A stretch of 64,000 nucleotides of DNA from Clostridium manihotivorum (GTDB taxonomy: Bacteria > Bacillota > Clostridia > Clostridiales > Clostridiaceae), in assembly GCF_004015185.1 (NCBI RefSeq), contig NZ_CP025746.1:5907776-5971775 (forward strand), read 5' to 3'. Below the pieces are notes generated by a model. The model was not told the origin of the DNA. It searched no databases and saw nothing but the letters and a program-made list of their open reading frames with translations. Within the stretch, counting starts at the first letter, position 1, and every line of letters starts with the position of its first letter. Made by a program: the position numbers and the translations under genes. Positions 17,519-27,483 of this stretch are shown here, piece by piece.

Positions 17519-18733
17519 TTAATAAACTTTAATTATTTTGAATCCATTTTTCTCAAGCTCGTCAGTTATCAACTGAACATGTTCATGTCCATTTGTCTCT
17601 ACAGTTACCTCCAACTGCACCTTCATAAACGCATCAAAGGTCTTAAACTTATTATGATCTAGTTTAATTATATTGGCATTGACACTGGCTAAAACTTGAG
17701 ATATTCTTTGTAATTGTCCTGGCTTATCTAGAAGCTCTACAGTAAAGCAGAACTTTCTTCCACGGGATACAAGACCTCTGTCTATCATGGCTGCAATTGT
17801 TAAAACGTCTATATTGCCACCACTTATAACGCAAGCTACCTTCTTATCTTTTTCTTTAATTTTTCTCAGTGCTGCTAGTGGAAGAACGCCTGAGGTCTCG
17901 CCTATAAGCTTGTGCTTTTCCAAAAGTATTAAAAATGCTTCCATCACCTCTAAATCAGAAACTGTAACTATCTCGTCCACATATTCCTTTATTATTGAAA
18001 AAGTTAAATCTCCTGGAGTCTTTACAGCAACTCCGTCAGCTATAGTCTTAACACTCTCAAGAGAGACTACCTTATTCTCCTCTAATGATAACTTAACTGC
18101 ATTAGCTCCCTCTGGTTCTACCCCTATAATTTTAACATTAGGATTTATAAGCTTAGCAGCTACAGCTATTCCACTTATTAGCCCTCCTCCACCAACTGGA
18201 ACTATTATACAATCCATACCTTTTATCTCATCAAGTATCTCGATGGCTATGGTGCCTTGTCCCTCTATAACATCTATATCGTTAAAGGGGTGCACAAAGG
18301 TATACCCATTCTCTAGCTCTAACCTTTTAGCTTCTTCGTAAGCTTCATCATAGCAATCTCCGTGAAGTACTACATTTGCTCCAAAACTTCTAGTTGCCTC
18401 TACCTTTATCAGTGGAGTTGCTTTTGGCATAACTATAGTTGCCTTAACCCCTAGCCTTTGAGCCGCTAGAGCTACCCCCTGAGCATGATTACCTGCTGAA
18501 GAAGTTATAAGCCCTTTTTCCTTATCTTCCTTAGTTAGTTTGCTTATCTTATTGTAGGCTCCTCTTATCTTAAATGCTCCTGTTACCTGTAAATTTTCAG
18601 GCTTTATATATATTTCATTTCCTGATTCCTTGCTAAAAATATTGCTATAAATAAGTTTAGTATCTTTCAAGACTTCTTTTATTCTTGCACTAGCTTCTAA
18701 AAACTGTCCCTTTGTGAACTCATTATGTTCCAT
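17519..18733 (-). CDS. ilvA: Threonine ammonia-lyase with C-terminal ACT domain
   Basis: A 404-residue PLP enzyme that converts threonine to 2-oxobutanoate and ammonia, feeding isoleucine synthesis or threonine breakdown. Lys55 in TGAFKIRGAY binds PLP. The SSAGNHAQG substrate loop and the glycine-rich PVGGGGLISG phosphate cup are intact. Residues 330-404 form an ACT domain (FTVELLDKPGQLQRI...) that may bind an allosteric amino acid. The start has AGGGGG upstream. No branched-chain genes are adjacent, and the catabolic tdcB form looks similar, so the physiological role is uncertain. Confidence 0.9.
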   Translation of the reverse strand: MEHNEFTKGQFLEASARIKEVLKDTKLIYSNIFSKESGNEIYIKPENLQVTGAFKIRGAYNKISKLTKEDKEKGLITSSAGNHAQGVALAAQRLGVKATIVMPKATPLIKVEATRSFGANVVLHGDCYDEAYEEAKRLELENGYTFVHPFNDIDVIEGQGTIAIEILDEIKGMDCIIVPVGGGGLISGIAVAAKLINPNVKIIGVEPEGANAVKLSLEENKVVSLESVKTIADGVAVKTPGDLTFSIIKEYVDEIVTVSDLEVMEAFLILLEKHKLIGETSGVLPLAALRKIKEKDKKVACVISGGNIDVLTIAAMIDRGLVSRGRKFCFTVELLDKPGQLQRISQVLASVNANIIKLDHNKFKTFDAFMKVQLEVTVETNGHEHVQLITDELEKNGFKIIKVY

Positions 18734-18779
18734 ATAATACTGCCCCCTACTTTATATCAGAAAATAAGCTCGCTCCAAT

Positions 18780-18812
18780 AATAATTGAAGACGAGCTTTG
18801 TCCAACTAGTTT
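18780..18812 (-). terminator. Hairpin upstream of threonine ammonia-lyase
   Basis: The minus strand carries AAGCTCG and CGAGCTT arms around a 20-base loop, followed by ATTTTC. It could attenuate ilvA or end an upstream transcript. Only moderate in strength. Confidence 0.4.
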
Positions 18813-18899
18813 ATAAATTATCATATTTATTACATAAATATTCTATCAAATATAGTATATTTTGTGAAGCACTGGGCAAAATAAATACCTATCACTTTA

Positions 18900-18965
18900 A
18901 CAAAAACTCTGTTAAAATACCCTGTTGAAATTAAGCGTTCAGTGATCCAATGCTCTGATGAGCCT
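18900..18965. repeat. Half-copy of the fold-back repeat
   Basis: Reads ctctgttaaaatac, then tgttgaaattaagcgttcag and ccaatgctctgatgagcc, matching one arm of the elements at 51.6 and 52.4 kb. It lies just downstream of the intron's 3' end. Confidence 0.6.
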
Positions 18966-19042
18966 ACACAAATAATTAATTATGATAAAAATTCGGTATG
19001 CGAATAATCGAGTAGGAGCTGAATAATTATTTTATTCAGCGT

Positions 19043-19085
19043 CCTCTCACACCACCGTGCATACCGGTCTGGTACACGGCGGTTC
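19043..19085 (-). ncRNA. Group II intron domain V
   Basis: On the minus strand the hairpin arms CCGCCGTGTACC and GGTATGCACGGTGG pair with a GACC-type loop. This is the catalytic core and begins 2 bases after the maturase stop codon. Confidence 0.85.
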
Positions 19086-19086
19086 T

Positions 19087-20496
19087 TTAAGTTGAATGAA
19101 TTTTAATATATTGACGCGTTAGGCTTTTTAAGCCTAAGTCCGAGAAGAATTTATTTGTAAGAGTTGTGTTTAATATTGCACTATTTGCTACTCGCCAGTA
19201 TCCTTTGCGGGTATTGGCAAACTTTATAGCTTGGTAGTGTTCAAGTCCCAGCTTCTTAAGGTTTTTATATCTAGTTCTAACTTTCTTCCACTGTTTCCAT
19301 ATACACATTCTTAATCTTTTCCTTATCCAAATATCTAAATGCTCCACTATTCCTTTGCATTTGGCTATTCCATAATAGTTAATCCAACCAATATTAATTT
19401 GGTTCAATTTTTCTATTCTTTGTTCCAAAGTTATCGGTTTTGATCTAGATAGGACTTCTCTGATTTTATCTTTGTATCTCTTTAACGATTGCTTTGATAT
19501 AGATGAGTATGCTTTACCAAACATTAGGTTTAGCGTGAATCCTAGAAACTTTCTCTTCCAAGGTCTATCTACTGCACTTTTATCTCTGTTCACCTTCAAT
19601 TTGAGTTTGCCTTCAATGAAATTTGTTATATTTGCCATTACTCTTTTCCCAGCTCTCTCACTTTTAACATAGATATTACAGTCGTCCGCGTAGCGACAAA
19701 ATTTATGACCTCTCATTTCTAACTCTTTATCTAGTTCATCTAGCATTATGTTAGATAATAGTGGACTCAACGGTCCTCCTTGTGGAGTTCCTTCTTCATT
19801 TCTGACCACTACACCATTTATCATTATTCCTGACTGAAGATATTTCCTTATTAGGGATAATACTCTCTTATCCTTAATGCTTCTTGATAATTTATGCATT
19901 AAGATATCATGGTTAACCTTATCAAAGAATTTCTCTAAGTCCATATCAACAACCCACCTATAGCCATCATTGATATACTGTTCTGCTTTCTTAATTGCAT
20001 CTTTAGCTCCTCTTTGAGGGCGGAAGCCAAAGCTACTTTCAGAGAATCTTCTATCATAAATACTATTTAATTCTTGAGCAATAGCTTGTTGGATAAGTCT
20101 ATCCAAAACTGTAGGTATACCTAAGAGCCTAGTTCCACCATTAGGTTTTGGAATTTCTACTCTTCTAACTGGCATTGGTCTATACTCACCATTAAGAATA
20201 CTTTCTCTAATAGATATCCAGTTTGTTTTCAAAAATTGTTTAAGTTCATAAACTGTCATTCCGTCCACGCCGTGGCTACCTTTATTAGAAATTACTCTTT
20301 TAAGAGCCAAGTTCATATTATCCTTGGATAATATCCTTTCTAGTGAGCCATATTCAAATCCACTGATTTTCTCCTTTGGAGTTGCCGAGAATTCTCTATG
20401 CACTCTTTGCTTATCTTCGAGTTCCACTCTATCTTGGGCACTAGAGCCTAAATATTTAGTTTTCTGCAATCTTTGAGTATTCTGCGAAACTTTCAA
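19087..20496 (-). CDS. ltrA: Group II intron reverse transcriptase/maturase
   Basis: A 469-residue intron-encoded protein. The reverse-transcriptase core is complete: RIPKPNG-type RVEIPKPNGGTRLLGIP, FGFRPQRGAKDA, GTPQGGPLSPLLSNI and the catalytic YADD in FCRYADDCNIY. The maturase (X) domain follows, with GWINYYGIA and the class C ending RKGYWRVANS. No HNH endonuclease domain is present, as expected for class C. The start is TTG with AAGGAGG 9 bases upstream. With YADD and domain V intact, the intron may be active. It needs the terminator-type DNA target found at its 5' side. Confidence 0.93.
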   Translation of the reverse strand: MKVSQNTQRLQKTKYLGSSAQDRVELEDKQRVHREFSATPKEKISGFEYGSLERILSKDNMNLALKRVISNKGSHGVDGMTVYELKQFLKTNWISIRESILNGEYRPMPVRRVEIPKPNGGTRLLGIPTVLDRLIQQAIAQELNSIYDRRFSESSFGFRPQRGAKDAIKKAEQYINDGYRWVVDMDLEKFFDKVNHDILMHKLSRSIKDKRVLSLIRKYLQSGIMINGVVVRNEEGTPQGGPLSPLLSNIMLDELDKELEMRGHKFCRYADDCNIYVKSERAGKRVMANITNFIEGKLKLKVNRDKSAVDRPWKRKFLGFTLNLMFGKAYSSISKQSLKRYKDKIREVLSRSKPITLEQRIEKLNQINIGWINYYGIAKCKGIVEHLDIWIRKRLRMCIWKQWKKVRTRYKNLKKLGLEHYQAIKFANTRKGYWRVANSAILNTTLTNKFFSDLGLKSLTRQYIKIHST

Positions 20497-20924
20497 ACTT
20501 GAAAACCTCCTTAAAGTTCAGTCCTTCATCCGCTATCACGATTAGCGGAGTTACTATGACTTCTGCTGACTTCTGATAGTTCAGTTACATATCGCTATGT
20601 AGGTTACCGCTTAGAAATTCATCTTTGTTAGCGATGTATCTATCAGACCTCCCCAGGTAAGAACAACAACCTTCATCTCATATATCTGCTACATTTACTC
20701 CTAGGAATTGGGATAGTGTAGGACTTCGTTTTGTATTGCAAACTCGTCCGTTCCTAGTAAGCCTTGTATGTAGTTCGTATCCCTCAGACCGAGACTTTGC
20801 CTTAAGCTTCCTTCAGATTCCACCTCACGATGGACACCCTTGCCCTTAGCTAGTGGTTCCCACTATCAAGCCCACAGCGGACTTTCACCGCCAAGTTGTT
20901 GCCCATGCTGGGCACACAATAAAA

Positions 20925-20953
20925 GACACTGCTGATTCTTCATCAACAGTGTC
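20925..20953 (-). terminator. Terminator of the surface-protein gene and intron target
   Basis: The minus strand folds as GACACTGTTGAT/ATCAGCAGTGTC with a 5-base loop, followed by TTTTATT. The intron begins right after this T-stretch, so the hairpin is both the terminator and the insertion site. Confidence 0.85.
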
Positions 20954-21000
20954 AAATTATATCTTTATATATTGCTATGAATAACTTACTAATAAGTTTA

Positions 21001-24000
21001 TTAGTTTTTCTTAGGCTTAAGAGTTAATCCTAGTCCTGAAAGTATTAATATGGTTCCAAGTGCAACTAATCCATTCATATCAACTTCTGATCCGGTCTTA
21101 GGTAATTGCTTAATTACTTCTGCTTCATGCTTAGCATTCATTGAAAAATCATGCTTTACTATTTCTTTACCTACTGAGATTACTGGACTTGTATAAGTTT
21201 CGTATCCATCCTTTGCTGCAACTACATAGTAATCTGCATCAGGGAATACCATATATGCATACTTACCAAAGTCATCAGAGAATTGTGGGTTAGCATTGTC
21301 TGCTGGTGGAAACTCTGCAACTTTAGGTAACTCTACAAGAGTTCCTGGCTTTCTTCCCGCTAATATATTTCTAGCAGTATTTGCATAATACAACTTAACA
21401 TCTGCACCTGTAATGATTTTATGACTTATGCTATCAGTTATTGTACCATATGGGTCAATCAATGCAGAACTAAGATTTATTTCTCCATCTTGATTCATGG
21501 CAACCTTCATACTTCCAATTATAATCTTTTGTCCATTTGGTAGAGTATATTTTACTGCAAATTTATATTCTTGTCCTTTTTCTAATCCATCAGCACTAAA
21601 TACACCCTTATCATTGGCTGAGTTGTATATATGTGTACTTACCCCTGATGAAATTAATTTATCATCACTATCATAAACATCAAAGCTTAGATTGGAGTAA
21701 TCTTTTAGTAAGGAATCCTCACCGTTAGGCTTCTTGAATAAGATTAATCCAGCTGCAGTTTTGTCAGAAGTAAAGGATTCATTACCAGCTCCTGTAATAT
21801 TATCTACTGTACTCTTCTGATTAAAGGTAACCATTTTAGTTTGATTTCCTATAACTACTGGTTTAGTAATACTAACATCATAAGTTACTCCACCTTTAGG
21901 TATTGCAATCTTATACTTACCATCTGCTCCAGTTATAAGCTTTGTATAGAAATCTATAACACCATCATTGTTAAAGTCTTTTGATACCTCAATAACGGCA
22001 TCTTTTACAGGGAGCTTTGTAGTATTATCCACAACAACCCCAGTTAGGGTTCCTGGCTCAAAATTTATAGTGATTTTTTCTGAGGCATATAGACCTCTTG
22101 ACTTATCCTCTACTATAGCTGTTACTGGTACACTTACACTCTTTACACTTTCAATATTAGCTGATTTATAAACCACTTTAGCTATACCATTACTATCAGT
22201 CTTAACTACATTTCCATTAGGGAAGCTTCCCATAGGAGCATTAAAAGTAACTTCAGTATTGGCTAAAGGCTTATTATTTTTATCTGTAACCTTTACTGTG
22301 AGAGTTGTGGTCTGAATTCCATCACCAATAATAGTTGTAGGATTTGCATTTAAACTTATAACAAAGTTAACTAATCTAGCATCCATTCTAATCTCATCAG
22401 TTGAAGTCTTATCCTTGGCAACCCCTACTGAAAGAGTTTGAGTACTGTACTTTGAGTTCTTAACTAATAAATTGTAGCTACCTAACTTTATATTTTTAAA
22501 ATAGTAATTTCCATTATTATTAGATACTACTGTAGCTACAAGATTGTTTGATAAGTCTCTAAGTTCAACTGTGGAACCTGGTAGTATAACTCCAGTAGTT
22601 TGATCAGTTACTGTACCTAAAAGATTAAGAGTAGCATCAACAGTTATATTTATATTTGATATAGCTGTTCCACCTTTACCGTCACTTACAGATACCTTAA
22701 AGCTGTCATTACCACTAAATCCACTCTTAGGTGTGTAAATCCATCTTCCACTCTTCGAATCTAAGGTTATACTTCCATTGGTTGGTTCACTTACTATAGC
22801 ATATAGCAACTCATCATTATTTTCATCAAGACCAACTATACTATCTGATACTGACTTATTCATAGTAGTAGCTCTAGAATAGTTTTCTACTGTAGGATCT
22901 GCATTAAGAACCTTTATGAAAATAGTAGTAGTAGCTGTTCCACCCTTCCCATCACTTACAACAACCATAAAGCTATCATTTCCACTGAAGCCTTTCTTAG
23001 GACTATAAGTCCATTGTCCCGTAGTCTCATTTATAACTACTGAACCATTAGTTGGTTTGTTAAAAGCTGAAATTGAATATTTAAGCTTATCATTATCCAA
23101 ATCATTACCTACTACAGACCCTGATACTGGCTTGTAATAAGGAGTATTCTTGCTATAACTTGAATCTACTGTAGGTCCATCATTAATTGGGTTAATAGTT
23201 ATATTAACTACTGCTGGTGCTGAATCAACATCTCCATCATTTGTCTTAAAGCTAAAGCTATCTTGTCCATTGTAGTCCTTGTTTGGTGTATAGGTGAAGG
23301 TTCCATCCTCATTTAACTTTAAGGTTCCATGAGTTGGTGCTGCTACTAAATAGTACTTTAAGCTGTCTCCATCTATATCTGATCCTGTAACTGTTCCATT
23401 TAAAGCCTTGTCTTCATCTGTCCTTAAGCTCTGTCCAAAAGCACTTGGGATATCATTCATCGGGTTAACAGTTATATTAACTACTGCTGGTGCTGAATCA
23501 ACATCTCCATCATTTGTCTTAAAGCTAAAGCTATCTTGTCCATTGTAGTCCTTGTTTGGTGTATAGGTGAAGGTTCCATCCTCATTTAACTTTAATGTTC
23601 CATGTGTTGGTGCTTTTACTACATAGTACTTTAAGCTATCTCCATCTATATCTGATCCCGTAACTGTTCCATTTAAAGCTTTATCTTCATCTGTATTTAG
23701 GCTTTGTCCCAAAGCACTTGGTGCATCATTTATAGGATTAATAGTTATGTTCACCGATGCTGGCAACGAAAACTCCAATCCATCACTAACCATATAAGTA
23801 AAACTGTCTTGTCCATTATAGTCTTTATTTGGTGTATAAGTAAAAGTTCCATCCTCATTAAAGACTAAACTTCCGTGAGTTGGCATAGATACAAGGTAAT
23901 AACTTAAAACATCTCCATCTATATCAATGCCTTTAAGAACTCCATTTAAGTTTTCATCTTCTCCTATAGTAACACTTTTATCATAAGCCTCTGGTCCATC

Positions 24001-26184
24001 ATTTATAGGAAGAACCGTCAAGTCTACCTTAGCTGATAAGGAATCTTCAGTTCCATCATTAACTTTAAAAGTGAAGCTATCTTGTCCATCGTAATTTTTA
24101 TCTGGTGTATAAGTGAAAGTTCCATCTTCATTTAGCTTCAATGTTCCATGACTTGGCCCTAAAACTACAACATATTTTAAACTATCGCCATCAATGTCTA
24201 ATCCAGTAAGTGTTCCTTGAAGAAAATCATCTTCAGCTAAACTAAGACTTTGTCCATATGCAACTGGTTTATCATTTACAGGACTTATATTAAGTATTAC
24301 TGTAGCAGGAGCTGAATCAACCAAGCCATCATTCACCTTAAAAGTAAAACTGTCCTGTCCATTGTAATTAAGATTTGGAGTATAGTTAAAGGTACCATCT
24401 TGATTTACCACTACAGTTCCATGTGAAGGACCTGTAACTAGATAATACTTTAAAGAATCTCCATCAACATCTGAACCCGTCAAAGTTCCTGATAAAACCT
24501 TGTCCTCATCTGATGTAAGGTTCTGTCCATTTGCTATTGGTGCATCGTTTACTGGTTTTACTGTTAAGTTTACAGTAGCTGGAGCTGAGTCTACTGTTCC
24601 ATCATTATTTTTAAAGGTGAAGCTATCAGTTCCGTTATAATCTTTATTTGGAGTATATGTAAAGGTTCCATCTTGGTTTATGTTTAGACTTCCATGAGAT
24701 GGCGCTTTAACTACATAGTATTTTAAATTATCTCCATCTATATCGGATCCCGTTAATACTCCACTTAAACTCTTATCCTCATCTGTATTTAATGTTTGCC
24801 CGTTTGCCACTGGTGCGTCATTTACTGCGGTAACATTTATACTTACGCTAGCAGTATTAGAATCTAATTGTCCATCATTTACTTTAAACACAAAACTATC
24901 TGTTCCATTGTAGTTCGCGGCTGGTGTATAAGTATAAGCTCCATTTGCCCCTAAGGTTACTGAACCATGAGTTGGACCGCTTATTATTATATAACTAAGA
25001 GTAGTTCCACTATCCACATCATTCCCTACTAATGCTCCTGTTTTAGCAGTATCTTCTGTAACAGTAAGAGAACCATTAGTAGCCGTTGGTGCTGTATTAG
25101 GCTTTAAAACCGTCAAGTTTTGAGTGGCTGTGGCGCTGTTTCCTAAAATAGTTGTAAGCTTAGCAGTAACTGGATAAGTTCCATTTGGTAATGGATCAGT
25201 TACATTTACACTCCATCTTTTATTATTAACAGTTGTATTATAAGTATGTCCATTTATAGTAACCGCAACTTGACTTCCATCCTGAGCCTCTGTATCTCCA
25301 GAAATTGTTGGAGTAGAAGTAGCAACTGTTACAGAAGCACCTCCATCAATATTAATACTTGGCAGAGTTTGAGAAATACTTGATAGCGTTACTGTAGACA
25401 AATTATCAAAATTCATGGATGTACCATCCATCCAATCCTTATTGATAGTGGATATTGAACCCGCTCTAGTAGTACCAAAATATAGTTTTACAGGAGTGTC
25501 ACCTGTAATAGGACTCGTCATACCTAAAGCATTTTTTTCAAAATCAGTTATTAAGCTTATAGGAATTTGGAAATCTAAGAAATAAGGCTCTGTTCCTTCT
25601 GCTTTAACTATTCTAGTACCTGGAACTACCTGTTGTCCAGCAGTACCATTAGATATTGCCTTAAATATCTTATACACATTGGTTTCAGCTCCATCTGTTA
25701 TATAAACATAGTCATCAGAAGGATTTTTACCATCAATACCTATGGTTACTCTCTGTACAAACTTTCCATAGCTAGAACTTCCATTATTTATATCTTCAGC
25801 AGCAACAACTAACTGCCACACTGAAGTGTCAAATCCTCCAGAAGTTGGAGCCAAAGGATTTGCATCTAGTCTAAATCTAAAAAATATATTTGTCCCATCA
25901 GATGCAACATATACTGATGGCAGAGTACCTGCCTGCCCCTTAGTTAATACGTCACTACTTACCAAATCCGTTCCTGGATTGTATGCCTCGTATAAGTCAT
26001 AGATATAAGTTCCATCCTTTTTACTATAGGGATAGAACTTTGAAGGCCACGCCACAGATTGATTGTTTGTAATACTGGTTTTATCAGTAACTACTGTTGT
26101 AGCTTTAGCAACCTTTGATACCGGAGAATATAACACAAGGCAGAGCGCAATCAAGCCAATAATTTTACCCCTTCTTCTTATCAA
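21001..26184 (-). CDS. LPXTG-anchored surface protein with nine cadherin-like repeats
   Basis: 1727 residues. A signal peptide (first 28 residues, ending VAKA) precedes an all-beta N-terminal domain to about residue 275, an Ig-like linker, and nine tandem repeats of about 92 residues (tandem-95/cadherin-like; motif NDxPxA...DEDK...GTFTYTP...DSFTFK). The SDIDGDSLKYY-type acidic loops suggest Ca2+ binding. Then come a carboxypeptidase-regulatory-like domain, a Big_1-type domain (NPTTIIGDGIQTTTLTVKVTD) and two more regulatory-like domains. The C-terminus has LPKTG, a hydrophobic stretch and a KPKKN tail for sortase. Repeats 6 and 7 are almost identical. Start is TTG with GAGGTG upstream. Probably an adhesin or cell-surface scaffold; the ligand is unknown. 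Confidence 0.9.
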   Translation of the reverse strand: MIRRRGKIIGLIALCLVLYSPVSKVAKATTVVTDKTSITNNQSVAWPSKFYPYSKKDGTYIYDLYEAYNPGTDLVSSDVLTKGQAGTLPSVYVASDGTNIFFRFRLDANPLAPTSGGFDTSVWQLVVAAEDINNGSSSYGKFVQRVTIGIDGKNPSDDYVYITDGAETNVYKIFKAISNGTAGQQVVPGTRIVKAEGTEPYFLDFQIPISLITDFEKNALGMTSPITGDTPVKLYFGTTRAGSISTINKDWMDGTSMNFDNLSTVTLSSISQTLPSINIDGGASVTVATSTPTISGDTEAQDGSQVAVTINGHTYNTTVNNKRWSVNVTDPLPNGTYPVTAKLTTILGNSATATQNLTVLKPNTAPTATNGSLTVTEDTAKTGALVGNDVDSGTTLSYIIISGPTHGSVTLGANGAYTYTPAANYNGTDSFVFKVNDGQLDSNTASVSINVTAVNDAPVANGQTLNTDEDKSLSGVLTGSDIDGDNLKYYVVKAPSHGSLNINQDGTFTYTPNKDYNGTDSFTFKNNDGTVDSAPATVNLTVKPVNDAPIANGQNLTSDEDKVLSGTLTGSDVDGDSLKYYLVTGPSHGTVVVNQDGTFNYTPNLNYNGQDSFTFKVNDGLVDSAPATVILNISPVNDKPVAYGQSLSLAEDDFLQGTLTGLDIDGDSLKYVVVLGPSHGTLKLNEDGTFTYTPDKNYDGQDSFTFKVNDGTEDSLSAKVDLTVLPINDGPEAYDKSVTIGEDENLNGVLKGIDIDGDVLSYYLVSMPTHGSLVFNEDGTFTYTPNKDYNGQDSFTYMVSDGLEFSLPASVNITINPINDAPSALGQSLNTDEDKALNGTVTGSDIDGDSLKYYVVKAPTHGTLKLNEDGTFTYTPNKDYNGQDSFSFKTNDGDVDSAPAVVNITVNPMNDIPSAFGQSLRTDEDKALNGTVTGSDIDGDSLKYYLVAAPTHGTLKLNEDGTFTYTPNKDYNGQDSFSFKTNDGDVDSAPAVVNITINPINDGPTVDSSYSKNTPYYKPVSGSVVGNDLDNDKLKYSISAFNKPTNGSVVINETTGQWTYSPKKGFSGNDSFMVVVSDGKGGTATTTIFIKVLNADPTVENYSRATTMNKSVSDSIVGLDENNDELLYAIVSEPTNGSITLDSKSGRWIYTPKSGFSGNDSFKVSVSDGKGGTAISNINITVDATLNLLGTVTDQTTGVILPGSTVELRDLSNNLVATVVSNNNGNYYFKNIKLGSYNLLVKNSKYSTQTLSVGVAKDKTSTDEIRMDARLVNFVISLNANPTTIIGDGIQTTTLTVKVTDKNNKPLANTEVTFNAPMGSFPNGNVVKTDSNGIAKVVYKSANIESVKSVSVPVTAIVEDKSRGLYASEKITINFEPGTLTGVVVDNTTKLPVKDAVIEVSKDFNNDGVIDFYTKLITGADGKYKIAIPKGGVTYDVSITKPVVIGNQTKMVTFNQKSTVDNITGAGNESFTSDKTAAGLILFKKPNGEDSLLKDYSNLSFDVYDSDDKLISSGVSTHIYNSANDKGVFSADGLEKGQEYKFAVKYTLPNGQKIIIGSMKVAMNQDGEINLSSALIDPYGTITDSISHKIITGADVKLYYANTARNILAGRKPGTLVELPKVAEFPPADNANPQFSDDFGKYAYMVFPDADYYVVAAKDGYETYTSPVISVGKEIVKHDFSMNAKHEAEVIKQLPKTGSEVDMNGLVALGTILILSGLGLTLKPKKN

Positions 26185-26505
26185 AATAACACCTCATATT
26201 TTTATATAAATTTTTTAATTAAATTCAAATTTTCGTTCTATATAAATCAATTACATGGAATAATTATATATGCAGTGACATGATAATTGCTATGGTTTTT
26301 ATTTGGTAATAATAATTATTGTTTATTAATTATTCTGTTAATTTCAAAAACAATTTTTAATATCCTATATTGTTAAATATCTACATATAAGCCACCTTTA
26401 CATACTTATACATAAACTTATGCAATATATAATTTCATACGAAAGAGAACCTTCTTTATTATACTTTATTGGACTTTATCCCTCATGTAGAATCCTTAAA
26501 GAATA
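26185..26505. other. AT-rich leader region
   Basis: Lies between the surface-protein start and the terminator of the next gene. It is extremely AT-rich with dense stops. It should hold the surface-protein promoter, but nothing structured stands out. Confidence 0.45.
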
Positions 26506-26549
26506 AAAAAATAATATTAAGCCCATTTAAGAGCCTAATATTATTTTTT
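26506..26549 (-). terminator. Terminator of the guanylate-kinase-like gene
   Basis: Perfect 14-bp arms (AAAAAATAATATTA and complement) overlap the stop codon at 26541. The loop contains a further GGCTC-type pair. Confidence 0.7.
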
Positions 26550-27101
26550 ATTCATATATCCTATTATATTTTCAACATCACTCAATACTTCTTCTAAATT
26601 TCTATTTGAATCAACAACATAATCACACTCAATTACCTTAAAAGCGTTTTTATCATGTTTTATTCTAGAATATATTGTTTCGTCATAAATATTCTCTTCA
26701 CCGTATTTTCTCTTACACATTCTATTATAACGAATTTGTTCATCTGCATTTAGATATATTGTTATAATCTCAGCATCTTTCACTTCTTGTTTTAACTCAT
26801 GGACACCAACAGGATCAACTATATATATTGAGTTCCCCCTATTTCTATATTGTTCTCTACTAGCCCAATAGTGATTTCCATCAAAATATGTATATGCTAT
26901 TATATTTGCTTTGTCTTCAACAGTAATAGTACTTTCTATGTACGTTTCGTAATCAACAAATATATGACCTTTCTCTCCTTCATATCTTTGTCTTCTTGTA
27001 GTATAACTTTCTATATAATTATAATCCTTCTTTGAAAGTTCTTCAGCTATAGTAGATTTACCGCTTCCACTTTCTCCTACTAAACAAATAATTCTATCCA
27101 T
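26541..27101 (-). CDS. Guanylate-kinase-like P-loop protein
   Basis: 186 residues. The Walker A motif GESGSGKST is at residues 9-17. The following SYTTRRQRYEGEKGHIFVDY stretch resembles the GMP-binding lid of guanylate kinases (SxTTRxxRxGExxGxxYxF). The C-terminal half, with ADEQIRYNRM, fits an NMP-kinase lid. The usual housekeeping gmk is normally longer and better conserved, so this looks like an accessory paralogue, perhaps a nucleotide kinase of a secondary pathway. It is transcribed alone. Confidence 0.72.
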   Translation of the reverse strand: MDRIICLVGESGSGKSTIAEELSKKDYNYIESYTTRRQRYEGEKGHIFVDYETYIESTITVEDKANIIAYTYFDGNHYWASREQYRNRGNSIYIVDPVGVHELKQEVKDAEIITIYLNADEQIRYNRMCKRKYGEENIYDETIYSRIKHDKNAFKVIECDYVVDSNRNLEEVLSDVENIIGYMNKK

Positions 27102-27370
27102 ACTCTAAGCTCCATTTCTATAATATAAGATACTTCAATTCGATTATTATTAATTATAATATTAATATATATCAAAAGAAACTATGTACATATATAATTA
27201 TTTTACAAATAAGTTTCTATTAAATCTAGGAAAGTGCTCAATATGTATAATAGTTTAATTAATCGAAATAAAGTTATTTTCTTTCTTCCTAATATGAATA
27301 TAGAAAATATAAACTATCTAAAACTTCTTCAAAACATAATTTTATTTTTACTACTTATCAAAATAGCTAT
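27102..27370. other. AT-rich gap without visible gene
   Basis: Upstream region of the guanylate-kinase-like gene. Only promoter-like AT-rich DNA was found, with no hairpin or conserved motif. Confidence 0.45.
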
Positions 27371-27374
27371 TCTA

Positions 27375-27434
27375 AACTCCTGAAATCACTAAATCTTGCT
27401 AGCAAATAATTTTATGCTTTTTCAGACAGTAAAA
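27375..27434. repeat. Terminator-associated repeat
   Basis: Contains aaatcactaaatcttgctagc and, 27 bases later, cagacagtaaaag, directly joined to the terminator at 27435. The same arrangement is seen at 5030-5118 and 32945-33045. Confidence 0.5.
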
Positions 27435-27460
27435 GTTCCTGATGCTTCCACATCAGGAAC
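27435..27460 (-). terminator. Terminator of the peptidoglycan-binding protein gene
   Basis: GTTCCTGATG pairs with CATCAGGAAC over a short loop, and the minus strand continues with TTTTACTG. Confidence 0.8.
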
Positions 27461-27483
27461 CCCTTTTTAATTTTATATTGCTA

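Larger units (their letters stand above)
19007..20917 (-). mobile_element. Group IIC intron
   Basis: A self-splicing retroelement of about 1.9 kb on the minus strand. The 5' end reads GTGTGCCCAGCATGGG, followed by the domain I segment with GGCGGTGAAAGTCCGCTG. Domain V (about 19043-19085) reads GAACCGCCGTGTACC...GGTGTGAGAGG, the class C form. Domain VI is the GCTGAATAA/TTATTCAGC hairpin, ending in CTACTCGAT. The maturase gene occupies domain IV. The 5' exon is the terminator hairpin of the large surface-protein gene, 7 bases before the splice site, the usual target of class C introns. Boundaries were set by eye and could move by one or two bases. Confidence 0.88.

Noticed and set aside
17787..18341. 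Long open frame opposite to threonine ammonia-lyase
   Set aside because: It is an antisense shadow of a conserved gene with no ribosome site or family match.
19087..20496. Retron, diversity-generating or defence-type reverse transcriptase
   Set aside because: Flanking domain V and VI RNA, maturase domain and the terminator target identify a group IIC intron.
23190..23730. Nucleotide direct repeats as mobile element
   Set aside because: They are in frame and code for repeats 6 and 7 of the surface protein.
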